Source: Paramecium tetraurelia (lineage: Eukaryota > Ciliophora > Oligohymenophorea > Peniculida > Parameciidae). From it: a stretch of DNA of 64,000 nt. This document shows positions 1-12,204 of the stretch, piece after piece (position 1 is the first letter of the stretch; every line of letters starts with the position of its first letter). Position numbers and translations under genes: made by a program. The notes beneath the pieces are model-generated. The model worked only from the letters and a program-made list of their open reading frames with translations, was not told where the DNA came from and did no database searches. The stretch is from positions 62,001-126,000 of the forward strand of contig NW_001799089.1 of assembly GCF_000165425.1 (NCBI RefSeq), read 5' to 3'.

Positions 1-882
1 TTTATCTTAACTTTCATCTTCTTCTTTTGGTTTTGCTTATGATTTTGCCTTAGATTTAGGTTATTCTTTATTTTATTAATTGTCTTTTTCTTTTTTCTTC
101 TCTTTTTCCTTAGCCGATTATTAAGGTTTTTCTTAAGATTTACTTTTCGACGTCCCTTTATTTTTGTCTTAACTTTTATTTTATGCCTTATTCTAAGTGT
201 TATTTTAGGATTTATTCTTTTTTTACGATTCTTAGTCATCTTATTATTGTGATTCATTTGCCTGATCTTCTCCTTCTCCTTCTTCAGTATTTTTATTTTT
301 ATTGGTTTTTTATTGTTTTTATTAACTATTTTTTTGAGCTTTTTAATCATCTTCTTCTCCTTCCTTCTAAGATTTCTCTTCGTCTTCACTAAGATTTACT
401 TCCTTTTATTTTGCATTGACAAAATTATATTCAATTGTAATTCTGTCTGCAATAATAGGGATAGTAGAATCATCTAATTAATAGTTTTGTTTTTTTCCTC
501 TTAAATTTTATTTCTAACCTTAATAACTCTATCCATTTAAATTTTACTTTATATTATCGTAATCCCTCTCTTCTCTGGATATGTGATGAGAATGATGATG
601 AAAATGTTGTATTTAAGGTGCTCTATGATGATGACTTAAATGTCTTCTAACATGATAATCATAGTCACTATCATAGTCGCTATCATAATCGCTGTACAAT
701 TATGAATACACATCATAGTCATAATAGTCATCAGGCTCTTGATATTACTTTTTATGACTTTAATAAAACTTATTTTCATTTTTTATATTTCCAAGTTTTT
801 AATTTTACTCTTTAGCCTCTTCATGTGAATTAGAGCCTTATTGGTTATCTTATTATTGTTATTATTGTTATTATTGTTATTA

Positions 883-947
<65 letters not shown>

Positions 948-2854
948 ACTCCTATTATTGTTACTATTATTATTATTATAACTTTTGTTATTGTTACCAT
1001 TATTATTATTATAACTCTTATTATTGTAATTGTTATTCTTGTACATTAAAACTAATTTAATCCTCTTAAATATTTTTAGTCTGTGAATTATCTTAATCAT
1101 CCAAAATAATCTCTTCGACTTTTGCTTATTATTCTATTATCATACCATCTTATTAATTTTATAAATTGAATTCAGATGTATCCTATAATTATAGAATTTA
1201 ATTTTGTTTTTCTTGATTATTATTAGTATGGCTTTATAAAATTGATGGTGTTTGATTGTTATTTTATATTTCATTATTTTAGCTGTTTTAGATTGATGAT
1301 TTACTACCTGTAGTTTACTAATCCTCATTAAATTAAAAAACTTCTACATCTTGATTATCTTAATTTATCCAACTCATTGGATCTTCATAAACAATAAAAT
1401 CAATGTTCTACTAATTATCATTGTCTGTTTACAATAAACTTTATTATTGATCTTTCTTTTAATCACTCTATTAAGTCAGTGCTTCTTCATGTTTATCGTA
1501 TTTTGTTTCCTTCTAAATTTACTCGACATCATCCCTTAAAAATATTTCAGGATCTTGAGGAATATAAACTCCATTTAATGTCTTATATATAGATTTTTCA
1601 TCTAAATTATGAGATAATTATAAAGTTGAAATTTAATTAGAATCATCATCAATTTTATCTTTAATGTTAAAATTTTAAATAGGTTCAATAATCAAATTTC
1701 TATCTTAGTGCACTTCATTAAAGTTTAAAGAACCTTAATATTTAGATTCTGAATCAATTGAATATTATTGTAAAAAGATGCCATTGATTTATAATAGCTA
1801 TTTAATTCTCTCCAAGGATTTACAATTTGATTTTTAAATCAAAACAGCGAAATGATTGATTAGCATATCAGGTTAATATTTTTTCTTAGATTCAATAGAG
1901 AAAATATAATGTTCACATTTTTTAATGTTTTAACCTAACCTAGATTTAATTAGAAATTGTACATTTTTTGGTTTGAATAATATATATGTAACTTTGTGAG
2001 TTATTACATAACTCCTCATGCCATAAATAAATAGTGTTGTTTATTAGAATTTAATCTTGCATACTTATATCGCAGGAATTTGTTTGTATTTTTTAAATAA
2101 TTTCATACTCGCTTTAAACAACAGTATAAAACATATTATTATGTAACTTAAAATCTTAAAGGAATTAATTTTTTGAAAACTAGGCTAAGATTATTTAAAA
2201 TTTTACCTTTTAAGATATTTGCTGGGTATATTTGAAGAATATCTATTTATTCAATAAAGTGCTGTAACTATAAATCAGTTTTGCATTCATGCATTTTACA
2301 AATTCTATTCAATTAATTGAAATTTGTAATAATGTTATTTATTTGGTCTTCTACATTTTATGGAGTTATAAATATTATTTATAGAAAAATTGATTCAGGG
2401 TCATCAGATATTTATCTTAGACTAATTTTACCAAAATCCTTTAGGGCGAATTCTTTAAATGATGGTTGAGAAAATGTAATGATATTGAAATAAATTTGGT
2501 TTTCATCATCTATAATAAATTTAACTTGTTTATGTAAAAGCCCACCAACATAATTGCTATTTATTTAATAATCAGGAAAATTAAAGTACACATTAATCTA
2601 AAGAATAATTTTCATTTTACATCAAACTCTTTGTTAGCTTAAATTATTAGCACATCTTTGTAATTTTATATTTAATTTGTTGAATTGAATGCTATCTAAT
2701 ATGTGGAGTCTGAAGCTTTGATCCCAAACATGTCATTCTCCAATTCCAAAATTTATATGTATTCATCTATTCCATTCTGAATTTCACAAATTAATTTGGA
2801 TTTTATAATTTAGTTTTCTTGATTTAGTTCTTTTGAACCATAAACTGACATCAT
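1..2854 (-). CDS. Large glutamine/asparagine-rich protein, partial (3' end off window)
   Basis: I do not recognise this protein. Reading starts at ATG 2854 (MMSVYGSKEL...) and stays open to the window edge after removing two introns, 2598-2620 (23 nt) and 2243-2268 (26 nt). The first ~300 residues are ordered-looking, with a hydrophobic stretch near residues 210-220. After that the chain becomes low-complexity: a long polyglutamine run coded mostly by TAA and CAA (roughly 850-1040), then an acidic tyrosine/aspartate stretch (DYDSDYDSDYDYH) followed by a histidine-rich patch, then a lysine/glutamate/glutamine-rich tail to the edge. The standard code reads the polyQ region as polyasparagine in the wrong frame. 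Tails of this kind suggest a disordered scaffold or nucleic-acid-associated protein, but that is inference. The stop codon lies outside the window. Confidence 0.8.
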
Positions 2855-3159
2855 TAGTATGCAAGCTAGCAGAAAAGTTGTCCGTTTTAAGAAAAATTTC
2901 ATTCAAAGAAATAAAAAAATTAATTATTAATTTAAAAGCAAATAAATTATATGTTCATATTTTAAATTAAAGGAATTAATCCAATTTATGAAAAAGAAAA
3001 TGAACTTCAATAACAATTTATTTTAAAAAGGACATCATCAATCTTTATGAGAAAAATACTTTGGTAAAGTTATAAATAAATCCTTTAAATATCATCAAAT
3101 ACACAAAATTAATGATTAACAAATATATTAAAATTATAAAACCATGGCAATTAATTAAC
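2855..3159. other. AT-rich intergenic gap
   Basis: This gap lies between the start of the glutamine-rich gene and the stop of VPS33. It is A/T-rich with short A and T runs. I see no reading frame with an ATG and ciliate codon pattern here. It presumably holds the upstream gene's promoter and the VPS33 3' end. Confidence 0.5.
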
Positions 3160-5117
3160 TCATAAATTTTATATCATCTCTTAAACTAATCTATCTCCAT
3201 TTATAATATGTGTTGTACATATTTATATATCCTTTTCTAAGAAATAAGAAATTTAATTACTGTATCGTAGTCCTAACCAACGAATAGCTGCAATTTCACC
3301 ATATGTGACGCCTCCAATAAAGTAAATCACATAAATTTAGTTTGCATCCTCTTTAACTTCTTCAGTTTTATTTTAATTTAGATTTTATTGTATAACAACT
3401 TCCCCTGGCATTTCTTTTAGTGCTTGTAATACTATTGGTCCCCAAGTATTTTTTAGGATTAATTCTTCAAAAATTCGAACTCTCATTAATAAGTAAATAA
3501 TACATTATAGGTGCATATGCCAGAAAAACATAAGAAAAATCCTCTGGGGCATCGTGATCAATATCTTCATTAATCAGACGTAAAGGTTTTTCAATTTTTT
3601 CCCAAATATGAGTATCATTCAGTTTTTTTCCTATTAAACCCATTTTTTCACAATTTTCAAGGGTCATAATGTGCTCAATGCCAAACATATGTAAAATCTC
3701 TCTGCGATAAAAGTCATAGAGTTTGGTCTTCATACCATTCTATACTTAATTGTAAAGACTAAACAATCGAATCACTTTAGTGATGGGGGCCCCAAAAGAA
3801 ATAAGATTTTCGATCATTTATTCAACTTATGATGACTTAGTTTAAAGTATAGCATGCACTTCTTAATTAACGCACATATTAAATAAAATGGTTTCCAACT
3901 ATTTACTTAAGTGTTAACTAACAATAATATCTGTAATAGTGTAAATTATTACGGTCAAGAATAATGTTTTGTTCTTTTGGTAGCACTCGTAATTTGGAAA
4001 GATATTAATTCATATCGCTCATATTCATTTTATTATCTGGTTATTTCATGTCTATAATCGTCTATTTGTTATTCTGTCTCTTTTCTTCAAGAACCCTTTG
4101 ACATTGCTTTATGTTCATAATTTTGATTCCATTGTAATAGGAATCATTAAGTTTCATCGTTTTTGGTCTATCTTTTAAAGCTTAGTCGTTTTTAATAATC
4201 TCTAGATTGATTGAGTTGTGCTTGATAGAAAACACCTCATCAATCAAAGCCTCATAAGTGAATGGAGTCAACATAGGAGTGATGAAGTCTACTTTTCTCT
4301 CTATGATCAAAAGTGTGTGCATTTTAGATTCCTTAAAGCTCATCTCATCTTCAATCAATTCTCCCTATTGTTTTTTTTATTTGAGTATATCAATGACAAA
4401 TTTAGAGAAATTTCCTTTGGCATAGATATTCTTAAACTTGCCATGAACTAACTCCATTCTTTAAATAGACTCAGCAACTGTTTACAAAATAGACATATCT
4501 TGTCCAATATATAATGGTCTAAGACAATTATTCATCTCTAACGAAAGCAAATCGTTTGATAAAGGTATTAGGTCAAAATTGAAATTAGTTATAATCAAAT
4601 CTCCCAAAACAGCCTCTTTTTCTAAATATTCCTTGCATACAATATTCATTCTAGGACATAAGATTAATAAGTATTTTTTATTCAAGTTCTTGAGTTAATT
4701 GTTTCTGATGATTCTTACTATTCGTTTCATGTGTTGTCTATCGTGATTCACAAAGAATATAATCTAATTTACTTCCACATCTAATTAATCAGAATCAAAT
4801 AAATAGATTTATTCAATGCCATTTTCCTTCAAAATCTACATAGATTCAACCACCAAATTAAGCATGTCTGCAATAAATTGATCAATGACAAGCACCTTTT
4901 TGCCAACTAACTAGTTTTTTCATAATATTTGAACTCTTACTTAATTCAATTTATTGATTAACTTTTGTCTCAAATACTTTTGATAAATGGCGGTTTAAAA
5001 GGATGACTAGTACTTCTCAAATTGGCTTAGGTTGACTTTAACTGAATTGGAGGGAACTCCACTTTATTTGACTTTAGATGCCACTTATTCAAATGAGTCT
5101 TTGATAAATTGGAACAT
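3160..5117 (-). CDS. VPS33: Vacuolar protein sorting protein 33 (Sec1/Munc18 family)
   Basis: This is the SM-family subunit of the HOPS/CORVET tethers, which binds SNAREs and templates their assembly at late endosomes and lysosomes. The full chain is about 627 residues, the usual size. It starts MFQFIKDSFEQ at ATG 5117. Recognisable stretches are GKKVLVIDQFIADMLNLVV, an LGDLIITNFNFDLIPLSNDL segment, FITPMLTPFTYEALIDEVF (the family's TPL-T-TYEGLIDE motif), KLYDFYRREILHMFG, and the C-terminal YFIGGVTYGEIAAIRWLG. Three introns are needed: 4911-4940 (30 nt), 3931-3952 (22 nt) and 3482-3503 (22 nt). The last one restores GYAPI-type continuity (YAPIIVRIF). Exons sum to a multiple of three and end at TGA 3160-3162. 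The gene is divergent from the SNF1-like kinase only 41 bp away. Confidence 0.93.
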
Positions 5118-5158
5118 TTATTACTTATGAATATTAATAATTTAACGATATTGAAATT
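5118..5158. promoter_or_regulatory. 41-bp divergent promoter region between VPS33 and SNF1-like kinase
   Basis: Only 41 bp separate the two start codons, so both 5' untranslated regions and any core promoter elements must fit here or overlap coding sequence. The stretch is almost pure A/T. No classical TATA or other motif can be assigned with confidence. Confidence 0.6.
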
Positions 5159-7201
5159 ATGCTGCAAAAGAAGGACTCAGACAAGGAAAATGCTTCTTAT
5201 AAAGACAAAGATTCATAAAAACAAAGAGTGATAGGAGATTACTTATTAGGTTTGTAGTTATTTCTATTTGAGTGAAAACACTTGGAGTGGGTACTTTCGG
5301 TCTAGTTAAATTGGGTGTGCATTAAATAACAGGAGAGAAAGTCGCCATTAAAATATTGGAGAAGGAGCGAATTGTGGAAGTAGCTGATGTAGAAAGAGTC
5401 TCACGGGAGATACATATTTTAAAATTGATTAGACATAGACATGTTATCCAACTATATGAGGTAAATTTAAGTCTAGACTATGATAGATTATAGAGACTAA
5501 GAAGCATATATTTTTAGTAATGGAATTTTGTGATAACGGAGAACTTTTTGATTACATTGTGAAAAATGAAAAGTAATACCCTTTAATTAATTGATTAGAC
5601 TGGAAGAAGTAGAAGCCTGTCGCATATTCTAAGAACTGATCTCTGGCATTGAGTATATTCACAAACTAAACATCGTCCACAGAGATTTAAAACCTGAAAA
5701 TCTTCTATTAGATCATCATAACCAAATTAAAATAGTAGATTTCGGACTTTCCAATACATATAAAGAAGGCGAATTGCTTAAAACAGCTTGCGGAAGTCCA
5801 TGCTATGCTGCGCCAGAAATGATCGCCGGCCATAAATATCAAAGTATTTTAGTTGATATCTGGTCATGTGGAGTTATATTGTTTGCCACCATTTGTGGTC
5901 AATTACCATTTGAAGATAAACATACAAGTGAATTATACAAAAAGATACTTAATGGGTAGTATACAATGCCATCTCATGTCTCATCAGATGGTTAATCCTT
6001 TATCAGAGGATTATTGAATACAGATCCCAAAAAGAGATTCGATCTTGACTAGATTAAATCTCATCCATGGTTTAAGTTATATAAGAGAGTTCATTCAATT
6101 CCTTAAGGAATTATTATTGGATATAGCCGAATTCCTATTGATGATGACATCGTTGATTAACTTGCTCAAAAAGGATATAATGCTGATTATATAAAGAAAT
6201 GCTTAGATGCTAATAAACACAATAATCTAACTACAGCATATTTTCTCCTTCTAAAAAAGCATTTAATCAAAGGAGGTCAATCAACTGCAGACATTAATTC
6301 ATAAAATTTTAATGAAAAACTGTTGGAACCTGCTACAAGACCTACTAAACGTAATTCATATTTTAATTAATTAGCTCCTATAAGTAATTTATTAGACAGT
6401 TAATTGATGAAAACACTCAAGCATAACAGATCTGGTTCCTGCTAAACTAATTAAAAGTCACATACATAAGGGAGAGGAATGTCTGTACCTTAGGTCGAAG
6501 ATATTAGATCTATATACAATGGATCCAAAAATTATCAGAATTCTTCCTTGTCAATTGAAGTAATCATTCAATCAATGCCTAATAGGATCAGTCCTTTTTA
6601 TTTGAAAGAAACAAATCTTAGTCATTCCAACAGAATAACAATAAGAAAATGCCTACTGATATTTAAATCAATGATGCTTTGAATAAGACTACATACATCA
6701 ACACCAGCAAAAGATCTTCAAATGCATCAACAGTTTCCCCTGGACATCAAAATAAGTTGCTTCAATACTTAAGTACAAAATAATAATAAAATAGAATCAT
6801 CAACTAAGACTACTACTCCAACAGCAGTAAGAGGGAACTCTTAATCAAAAATGCCTTATACTAGTAAGACTACAAAGAATCAAAAGACTTCCTCCTCAAA
6901 TTTTGATAATCACAACAACTCTCTTATTGAAAAAAAGAAAGAAAATAAACCAATTAATTTAGCAGATGCCACCAACATTGAAAACAAGAAAAGATCTTTG
7001 CATATAGAAGGAGTAAGAATAAGATTCTATTATCTAGGATCTCTCAATGCCTGCCAGTACTAAACCGTAGTCAATGCCATATCAATTATGGCTAAAGATG
7101 AATAGTAGAAAAGGATCGAGAGATTATAGTGGGGGAGGATCTAAGACAAAAAAGTCAACTGGAAGTGCCAAAGCTAATACAAATCAGAGCTTTAACTTTG
7201 A
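5159..7201 (+). CDS. SNF1/AMPK-like serine/threonine protein kinase with C-terminal KA1-like region
   Basis: The kinase domain (about residues 25-285) has the glycine loop LGVGTFGLVKLG, catalytic HRDLKPENLLLD, DFGLSN, and the activation loop LKTACGSPCYAAPEM with an AMPK-type activating threonine. DIWSCGVILFA follows. After the kinase comes a UBA/AID-like segment (DDDIVDQLAQKGYNADYIKK), then a long low-complexity linker. The C-terminus contains RFYYLGSLNACQYQTVVNAI, which fits a KA1-like fold. Five introns of 22-26 nt are inferred: in the glycine-loop region, after HVIQLYE, after VKNEK, near 6560 (26 nt) and near 6780 (22 nt). With them removed the gene codes 639 residues and ends at TGA 7199-7201. 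AMPK-family kinases respond to energy or stress, and this could equally be an AMPK-related (BRSK/NUAK-like) member. Confidence 0.9.
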
Positions 7202-7378
7202 AAAGAGGGCATGATTTCCTCTTACATAATTAATTTATTCTTTCCAATTTGTATATTAATTTATATCCATTCGTAAAGAGGAGACCTTTGGAATCACTTA
7301 GACGATTAATTGATGGATTGAAAAAACGCAAAAAATGATCTGTTGATTAAATATACTGACAAATAGCTAATGGTTTGC

Positions 7379-7833
7379 TCATTTTTCTACTTTTCCAAGC
7401 CACAAAGCCAAAAGTGACTTTCCTTTAACTGCAATAATCTTAAATCTGACCCCTGGAATATCACCGACTGCATGTCCCTTTCTTCCGAATCCGGCGACAG
7501 TGACTTCATCGTTTTCATTTAAAAAGTTTAAGCAACCATCCTTTGGGACGAAGGCTGAAATTTTTTTGCCATTCTTTTTTCAATAATACTCTAACACACT
7601 TTCTGACGGCAGAGTTTGGTTATTTGGATTCGCTATTTAGAGTTTATAAGGTAAATTTACACTCCAATCTTTTCAACAACCAAACCTTTAGCATGTGATG
7701 CACCCATAAATGGATTCTTATATCTTGATCCAATCATAGCCTTATTGTATTCCTTATCAGCCCATCTGTTAACTCTTCTGTGATCTTTGAGCTTTCTTCC
7801 GGCTCTCATACCTCTGGGTTTACCAACTCCCAT
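7379..7833 (-). CDS. RPS23: 40S ribosomal protein uS12 (RPS23), one base out of frame
   Basis: uS12 sits at the decoding centre of the small ribosomal subunit. The start [49 protein letters not shown] and the tail [17 protein letters not shown] are unmistakable. One intron, 7633-7660 (28 nt), joins IGV to ESKQPNS. The total exon length is one base too long: a run of six T on the + strand (7575-7580, A6 in the gene) shifts the frame between VRVLLKK and NGKKISAF. Apart from that base the chain is about 141 residues, as expected. The shift may be an assembly or sequencing error, a decayed duplicate, or rarely a real shift. The neighbouring genes look intact, so error or duplicate decay seems likelier than function. 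Confidence 0.9.
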
Positions 7834-7923
7834 GATTAAAAGATTTTAAATAAATTATTTAAATTTTCAGAATATGATTAACACAATATAAAATTGCATT
7901 AGATAAATGTTAAATATACATAA

Positions 7924-9234
7924 TCATAATTATTTTCTATCATTATAACCTGAATTTCTAACAACTGAATTTCTCCCACTGTTGTTAGTTCCATATGTGC
8001 TATATCCCCCAGGAGCAATAGTGGCTCCTTTAATGGTACTAGTTTCAAATTAGGTAGTGACTCCAGTACCTGATGGTCCAGTTCTTTTAATTTCACTTTC
8101 TTTAGTTACAGTAACTTTGCTTTTTTTCATAGCCTCTAATTATGTTTCTGCCATGGTAAGTTTTTCAGAAATGTCAGAGTTGATTTCATTTTGCTATTTG
8201 AATTTCTTCTTCCATAATTCTACTTCTCCTTGAAGAGAAATAATTTATTATTCTGATTGAGAGAAACTCTCCAATTACATTTCCATTTCCCTTATTCTTT
8301 AATCCAGTGATTCAAGTTCATTGTCTTTGTCATTCATGAGTAATTTTAGTTTCCGAATTTCTTAATCTTTGAATTCATTTTGTTCTTGCGAACTTTTGAG
8401 ATCATCCGTTAGATTGCCTAAAAATGATAATAGATAATAGATATTACTAATTTTCTTTTTCAGTAGTCTGATTTCATCATCTGCTCCTTAATTTTTAGAG
8501 TTGGATTCCTAGAGTTATTTGTATCTTAATTTCCATTGGTCTAATTCATCTTGTAATTATTTATTAGATTGTCTGAGCCCTTATTCTTAAATTTTTAATT
8601 CTTTGTTAGCATTAATAAGTTCATTGATCTGGAATAGTAAGCATAAATACTTTGGAATCATCTTAGACATAGGATATCTAGGGGGCATTTCCTCTGAGTC
8701 TGAGATTTTCTTGTTGAAGATCGAAGAGATAGACCTCCAATTACACTTAAAATCACAAAATTAGATTACTGCATTTGGTTTTCCATCTTGAATCCATATC
8801 ATCTAATGTGACAACTTACAAGGGTCTTTCTTGATGATGCACCTCAGCATTATTTGGTTAAGTAGATGCAATCCTAACTGATGGGGTGATTAGGAGTGGC
8901 TGTGATTGCGTAATGCTTTAGGAAACAACAGGTGTGGTAGCTATTTATCTAGCAGAAAAAGGACTTCCATTTAATATAAATGTAATACGCAATTCCAATT
9001 TTCTGAGATGAATACGATTAGGTTAAGGCTTATTGCTGCTGCTAAGGACTATAAAATAGAGTGTGATCGTACTTGTATTGGAACAGTTCAGATTAACCGA
9101 TGGATCCTTAAGTGCCGTATTGACCTACTCTAGGGGGTCTGATTAGATTGGATGATTAATGGAGTAGTGATTGTATTTGAGAATGATTGTATCCTGCTTG
9201 GCTATGAAATAATTAAGTTGGATAATTACTCCAT
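7924..9234 (-). CDS. Coiled-coil protein, unknown function
   Basis: The first ~120 residues are low-complexity and rich in Q, S, P and T (for example FQYNPQQQQQALTQSYSS). A long coiled coil from about residue 150 to 320 follows, with heptad-rich stretches such as INELINANKELKIQEQ and LMNDKDNELESLDQRIREME. The tail is glycine/threonine/asparagine-rich (GPSGTGVTTQFETSTIKG). Six introns of 22-30 nt are needed, the first of 28 nt only five bases after the ATG. Exons then sum to 386 codons, ending at TGA 7924-7926. This architecture resembles ciliate cytoskeletal or cortex proteins, but no family can be named. The gene is divergent from INTS11, 30 bp away. Confidence 0.8.
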
Positions 9235-9264
9235 GATGAAATAAGCTGTTATTAAATAATATTT
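9235..9264. promoter_or_regulatory. 30-bp divergent promoter region
   Basis: The start codons of the coiled-coil gene (minus) and INTS11 (plus) are only 30 bp apart, all A/T-rich. Both transcription starts must lie here or inside the neighbouring coding sequence. Confidence 0.6.
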
Positions 9265-10943
9265 ATGTTTAAAGTATATCCCTTAGGGTCTGGTTAAGAA
9301 GTCGGGCGTAGTTGTGTGATGTTTGACCATTTACGATAAAACGATCATGTTGGATTGTGGTTTGCATATGACACATCAAGACAATCGCAGATTTCCAGAT
9401 TTTTCAGTATGAAGGATCTCTATCTAATTAGTTAATCGAGGAGAAATTGGGACGTAAGTACGTTGATTTGGTGTTAATCACACACTTTCACCTTGACCAT
9501 TGTGGTGCATTGCCATATTTCACAGAATTATATGGTTGATTAATATAATAATATTTAGGGAATGGCTATAATGGACCTGTAGTGATGTCTATGCCAACCA
9601 AAGCCTTGTTGCCTTACATGTTAGAAGACTATAGAAGAGTAATGTATTATTCCTATCTCGATAGATTTGGACAATGCCCAAGGAAGATTAACAATTCTAG
9701 CAGCAGTCATCCTAATAGGATTATAGTATCAATCCACAAATTAAAACTGATCCATTATTAATATACGACCATGAAAATATCAAATCATGTGTCAATAAAG
9801 TGTAAGTAATTGGGCTATATGAAACCCAAAACTTTGATGGAGTTGAAGTGACTGCTTATTATGCTGGTCATCTCTTAGGAGCTTGTATGTTTCATGTCAA
9901 ATATAAAAACGTATCAGTTGTCTACACAGGAGATTTACAATTCTATTGCTGATAGACATCTGGGTGGAGCCTATATTGATCAATTGCAACCAGATCTTGT
10001 GATTTCAGAAAGCACTTACGCTACCATCATCAGAGATAGCAAAAGAACGAGAGAGAGAAACTTCTTGATGCATGTCTAAGAAGTTCTTGATAGAGGAGGA
10101 AAAGTCTTAATCCCTGTGTTTGCTTTAGGGAGGGCCCAAGAATTGTCTGTGTTATTGGAATCTTATTGGTAAAGAACGAAATGCAAAGCAGGACTTTATT
10201 ATGCTGCTGGTCTCATTGAAAAGGCCAATTAATATTATAAGATATTTACTGGGTGGGAATCTGAAAAAATATAGTAGTCCTTCTTAGACGATAATATCTT
10301 CAACTTTAAATACATACAACCGTTTGATAGAAATCTAATTAAAAGTCCATTATCAATGGTATTATTGGCTACTCCTGGGATGTTACATGGAGGTCTAAGT
10401 ATGTAGGTCTTTAAAGAGTGGTGTGGGTGTGCAAATAATAGTTTGGTTATTCCTGGCTATTGTGTACCTGGAACCTTAGGAAATAAGCTACTTGCTGGAG
10501 TCAAACATGTTAGAATAGATAATAAAGATTATGATATCAAAATGCAAATCAATAATATGTCATTTAGTGCTCATGCTGATAGCAGAGGAATCATTCAGTT
10601 AGTGAATCATCTTTAACCTAAAAGTATAGCTTTTGTTCATGGAGAATATCACAGAATGAAAACTCTAGGAGCCGAAATTATTGATAAAATCTAAATTAGA
10701 GTTGATTGTCCTGCTAATTTTGAATTGCTTGAGTATGAAAAGATCTTGTCTATCGATCGACCTTTAACCATTAAAGGAGAATTCAATAAGAACATGAAAG
10801 GATATTTGTTGGAATACAAAGGGTAAATGGTTTTGTTATCTGATGAAAACGATATAATGAAAGAAGTAAATTAATTACTAGGAATAATGCAATCAGAATA
10901 GGGATATATGAGGTAATATAAAATCACTGGTCATCTATTGTGA
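9265..10943 (+). CDS. INTS11: Integrator complex subunit 11 (metallo-beta-lactamase/beta-CASP endonuclease)
   Basis: This is the RNA endonuclease of the Integrator complex, related to CPSF73. The start [18 protein letters not shown], metal-binding [83 protein letters not shown] and [16 protein letters not shown] are all present. The SAHAD context favours INTS11 over CPSF73. Introns are 25 nt after FPDFS, 24 nt after ELYG and 26 nt after LEDYRR. Total exon length is two bases too long, which matches two visible single-base shifts: an extra T near 9321-9325 (between CVM and [12 protein letters not shown]) and an extra base near 9932-9940 (GATTTACAATTC where the GDFNS reading needs one base fewer). 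Otherwise the catalytic region is complete. TGA is at 10941-10943. Confidence 0.9.
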
Positions 10944-10965
10944 GTGTAATTAATTTATATATAAA

Positions 10966-12093
10966 TCAATCTCTATAAGTAACAATTGAGAAGCTTTTTT
11001 ATTATCTGCTTTTCGTCTTAGTCCTAACATTTATTGAATGTGATCTCAATTTGGGTAGTTTCAACACATCTCTTTTAATAGTCTATTAGTTCATTAGACT
11101 CTAATGTCTTGGAGTAACTGATTATGTCTGATTCCTGTTTTAAATAAGTGTGTCCATATTGCTATCCAAATCAAATTATTATAAATAAGTAAGCAAACTA
11201 ATGTCATTTAATTTTACTAGGTTTCTGAATCCTTTTTAATATTTAGTTTAATTTATCATCTCATTTGTCTATTTTTATTGCAGCGAGGGTTGTTTTTAAA
11301 GAGTATCCTTCCTTTGCACAGTCTAAAATCTTAAACTGACTCCTGGCTACAATTTGATATCCTAAGTCTATGACTCTATAAATTCAACAATTGTTGTGTC
11401 TTCATTATCCGCTTGTTTTTTTTTGTATCGTATCTACTCTACCAATTTTGGTTTTGATATCACAGTATTATTATCAGACTTAGGTACTTCAAATGGTAAT
11501 GTAGTAATTACATCTTTTTATATTTAATTTTTAGACCTTGCAATAGGATCACAGTTGTAATCGTAAGTATATTCCTTCGATCCTATTTGCATTATCAATC
11601 TATTATATTACTCATTCAATAATCGTTTCTCCTTAGATCGTTCTCTCAAAAGCTATTCCTTATTTGATTTGTCTATACATTTTTATTCCATTATTCTCCT
11701 TTCATTTGGATATTCCTCCACGTACTCTATTGTTTTCTATCTAACCAGTTGGGGTTCATAGTCTTCCCACAATTACATCGGAACCGTAAATTAATGCTTG
11801 GGATACATATCTATTTTGGGTGTTATCCTAACTGAAATTGGTGCTATGTCCTTGATATCATAGGCCCTAAATCTTTCCTTCTGTGTACTCTTGGATTCAA
11901 AATCCTCTATCTCAATATCATTCTGAAAATAAGGATCGAAGCATTTTTAATGCATCACATTAAAGGCCAGATTGACTGTATAAGAAGCACTTGATTAAGA
12001 TTCTAAACTAGCGAATATGTTATCCTCTATTTGAGTCATGATCTTGTTAATCAAGAAAGGGATGATAGTTTCGACTATCTCTAAATATTCCAT
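10966..12093 (-). CDS. Hypothetical protein, intronless
   Basis: This is a single open frame of 375 residues starting MEYLEIVETIIPFLINKIM. The N-terminus is helical and moderately hydrophobic. A charged middle segment follows (EQKCIDKSNKEQLLRERS, likely short coiled coil), then a basic glutamine-rich C-terminus ending SFSIVTYRD before TGA 10966-10968. I recognise no family. It converges with INTS11, 22 bp from its stop. The codon pattern with many TAA/TAG glutamines supports a real gene. Confidence 0.8.
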
Positions 12094-12204
12094 TAATATA
12101 ATTGAATATCAAATATTATTGCGAATTATCATTATTCAAGGTGCTTTTGCAGGACTAAAATCTTTTAAGCAGAACTTAAAATATAATAATTTGAGTTTAT
12201 TATA

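Noticed and set aside
183-392. Plus-strand frame of 69 residues, very hydrophobic (L/F/I-rich)
   Set aside because: It is the antisense of the lysine/glutamate/glutamine-rich tail of the partial minus-strand gene; hydrophobic composition is what antisense of AAG/GAA codons gives.
783-1100. Polyasparagine protein on the minus strand
   Set aside because: Under the ciliate code the correct frame is polyglutamine and continues as a much longer protein on both sides.
7851-7923. Possible UTR-encoded small RNA between uS12 and the coiled-coil gene
   Set aside because: Only A/T-rich spacer; no stem or box motif recognised.
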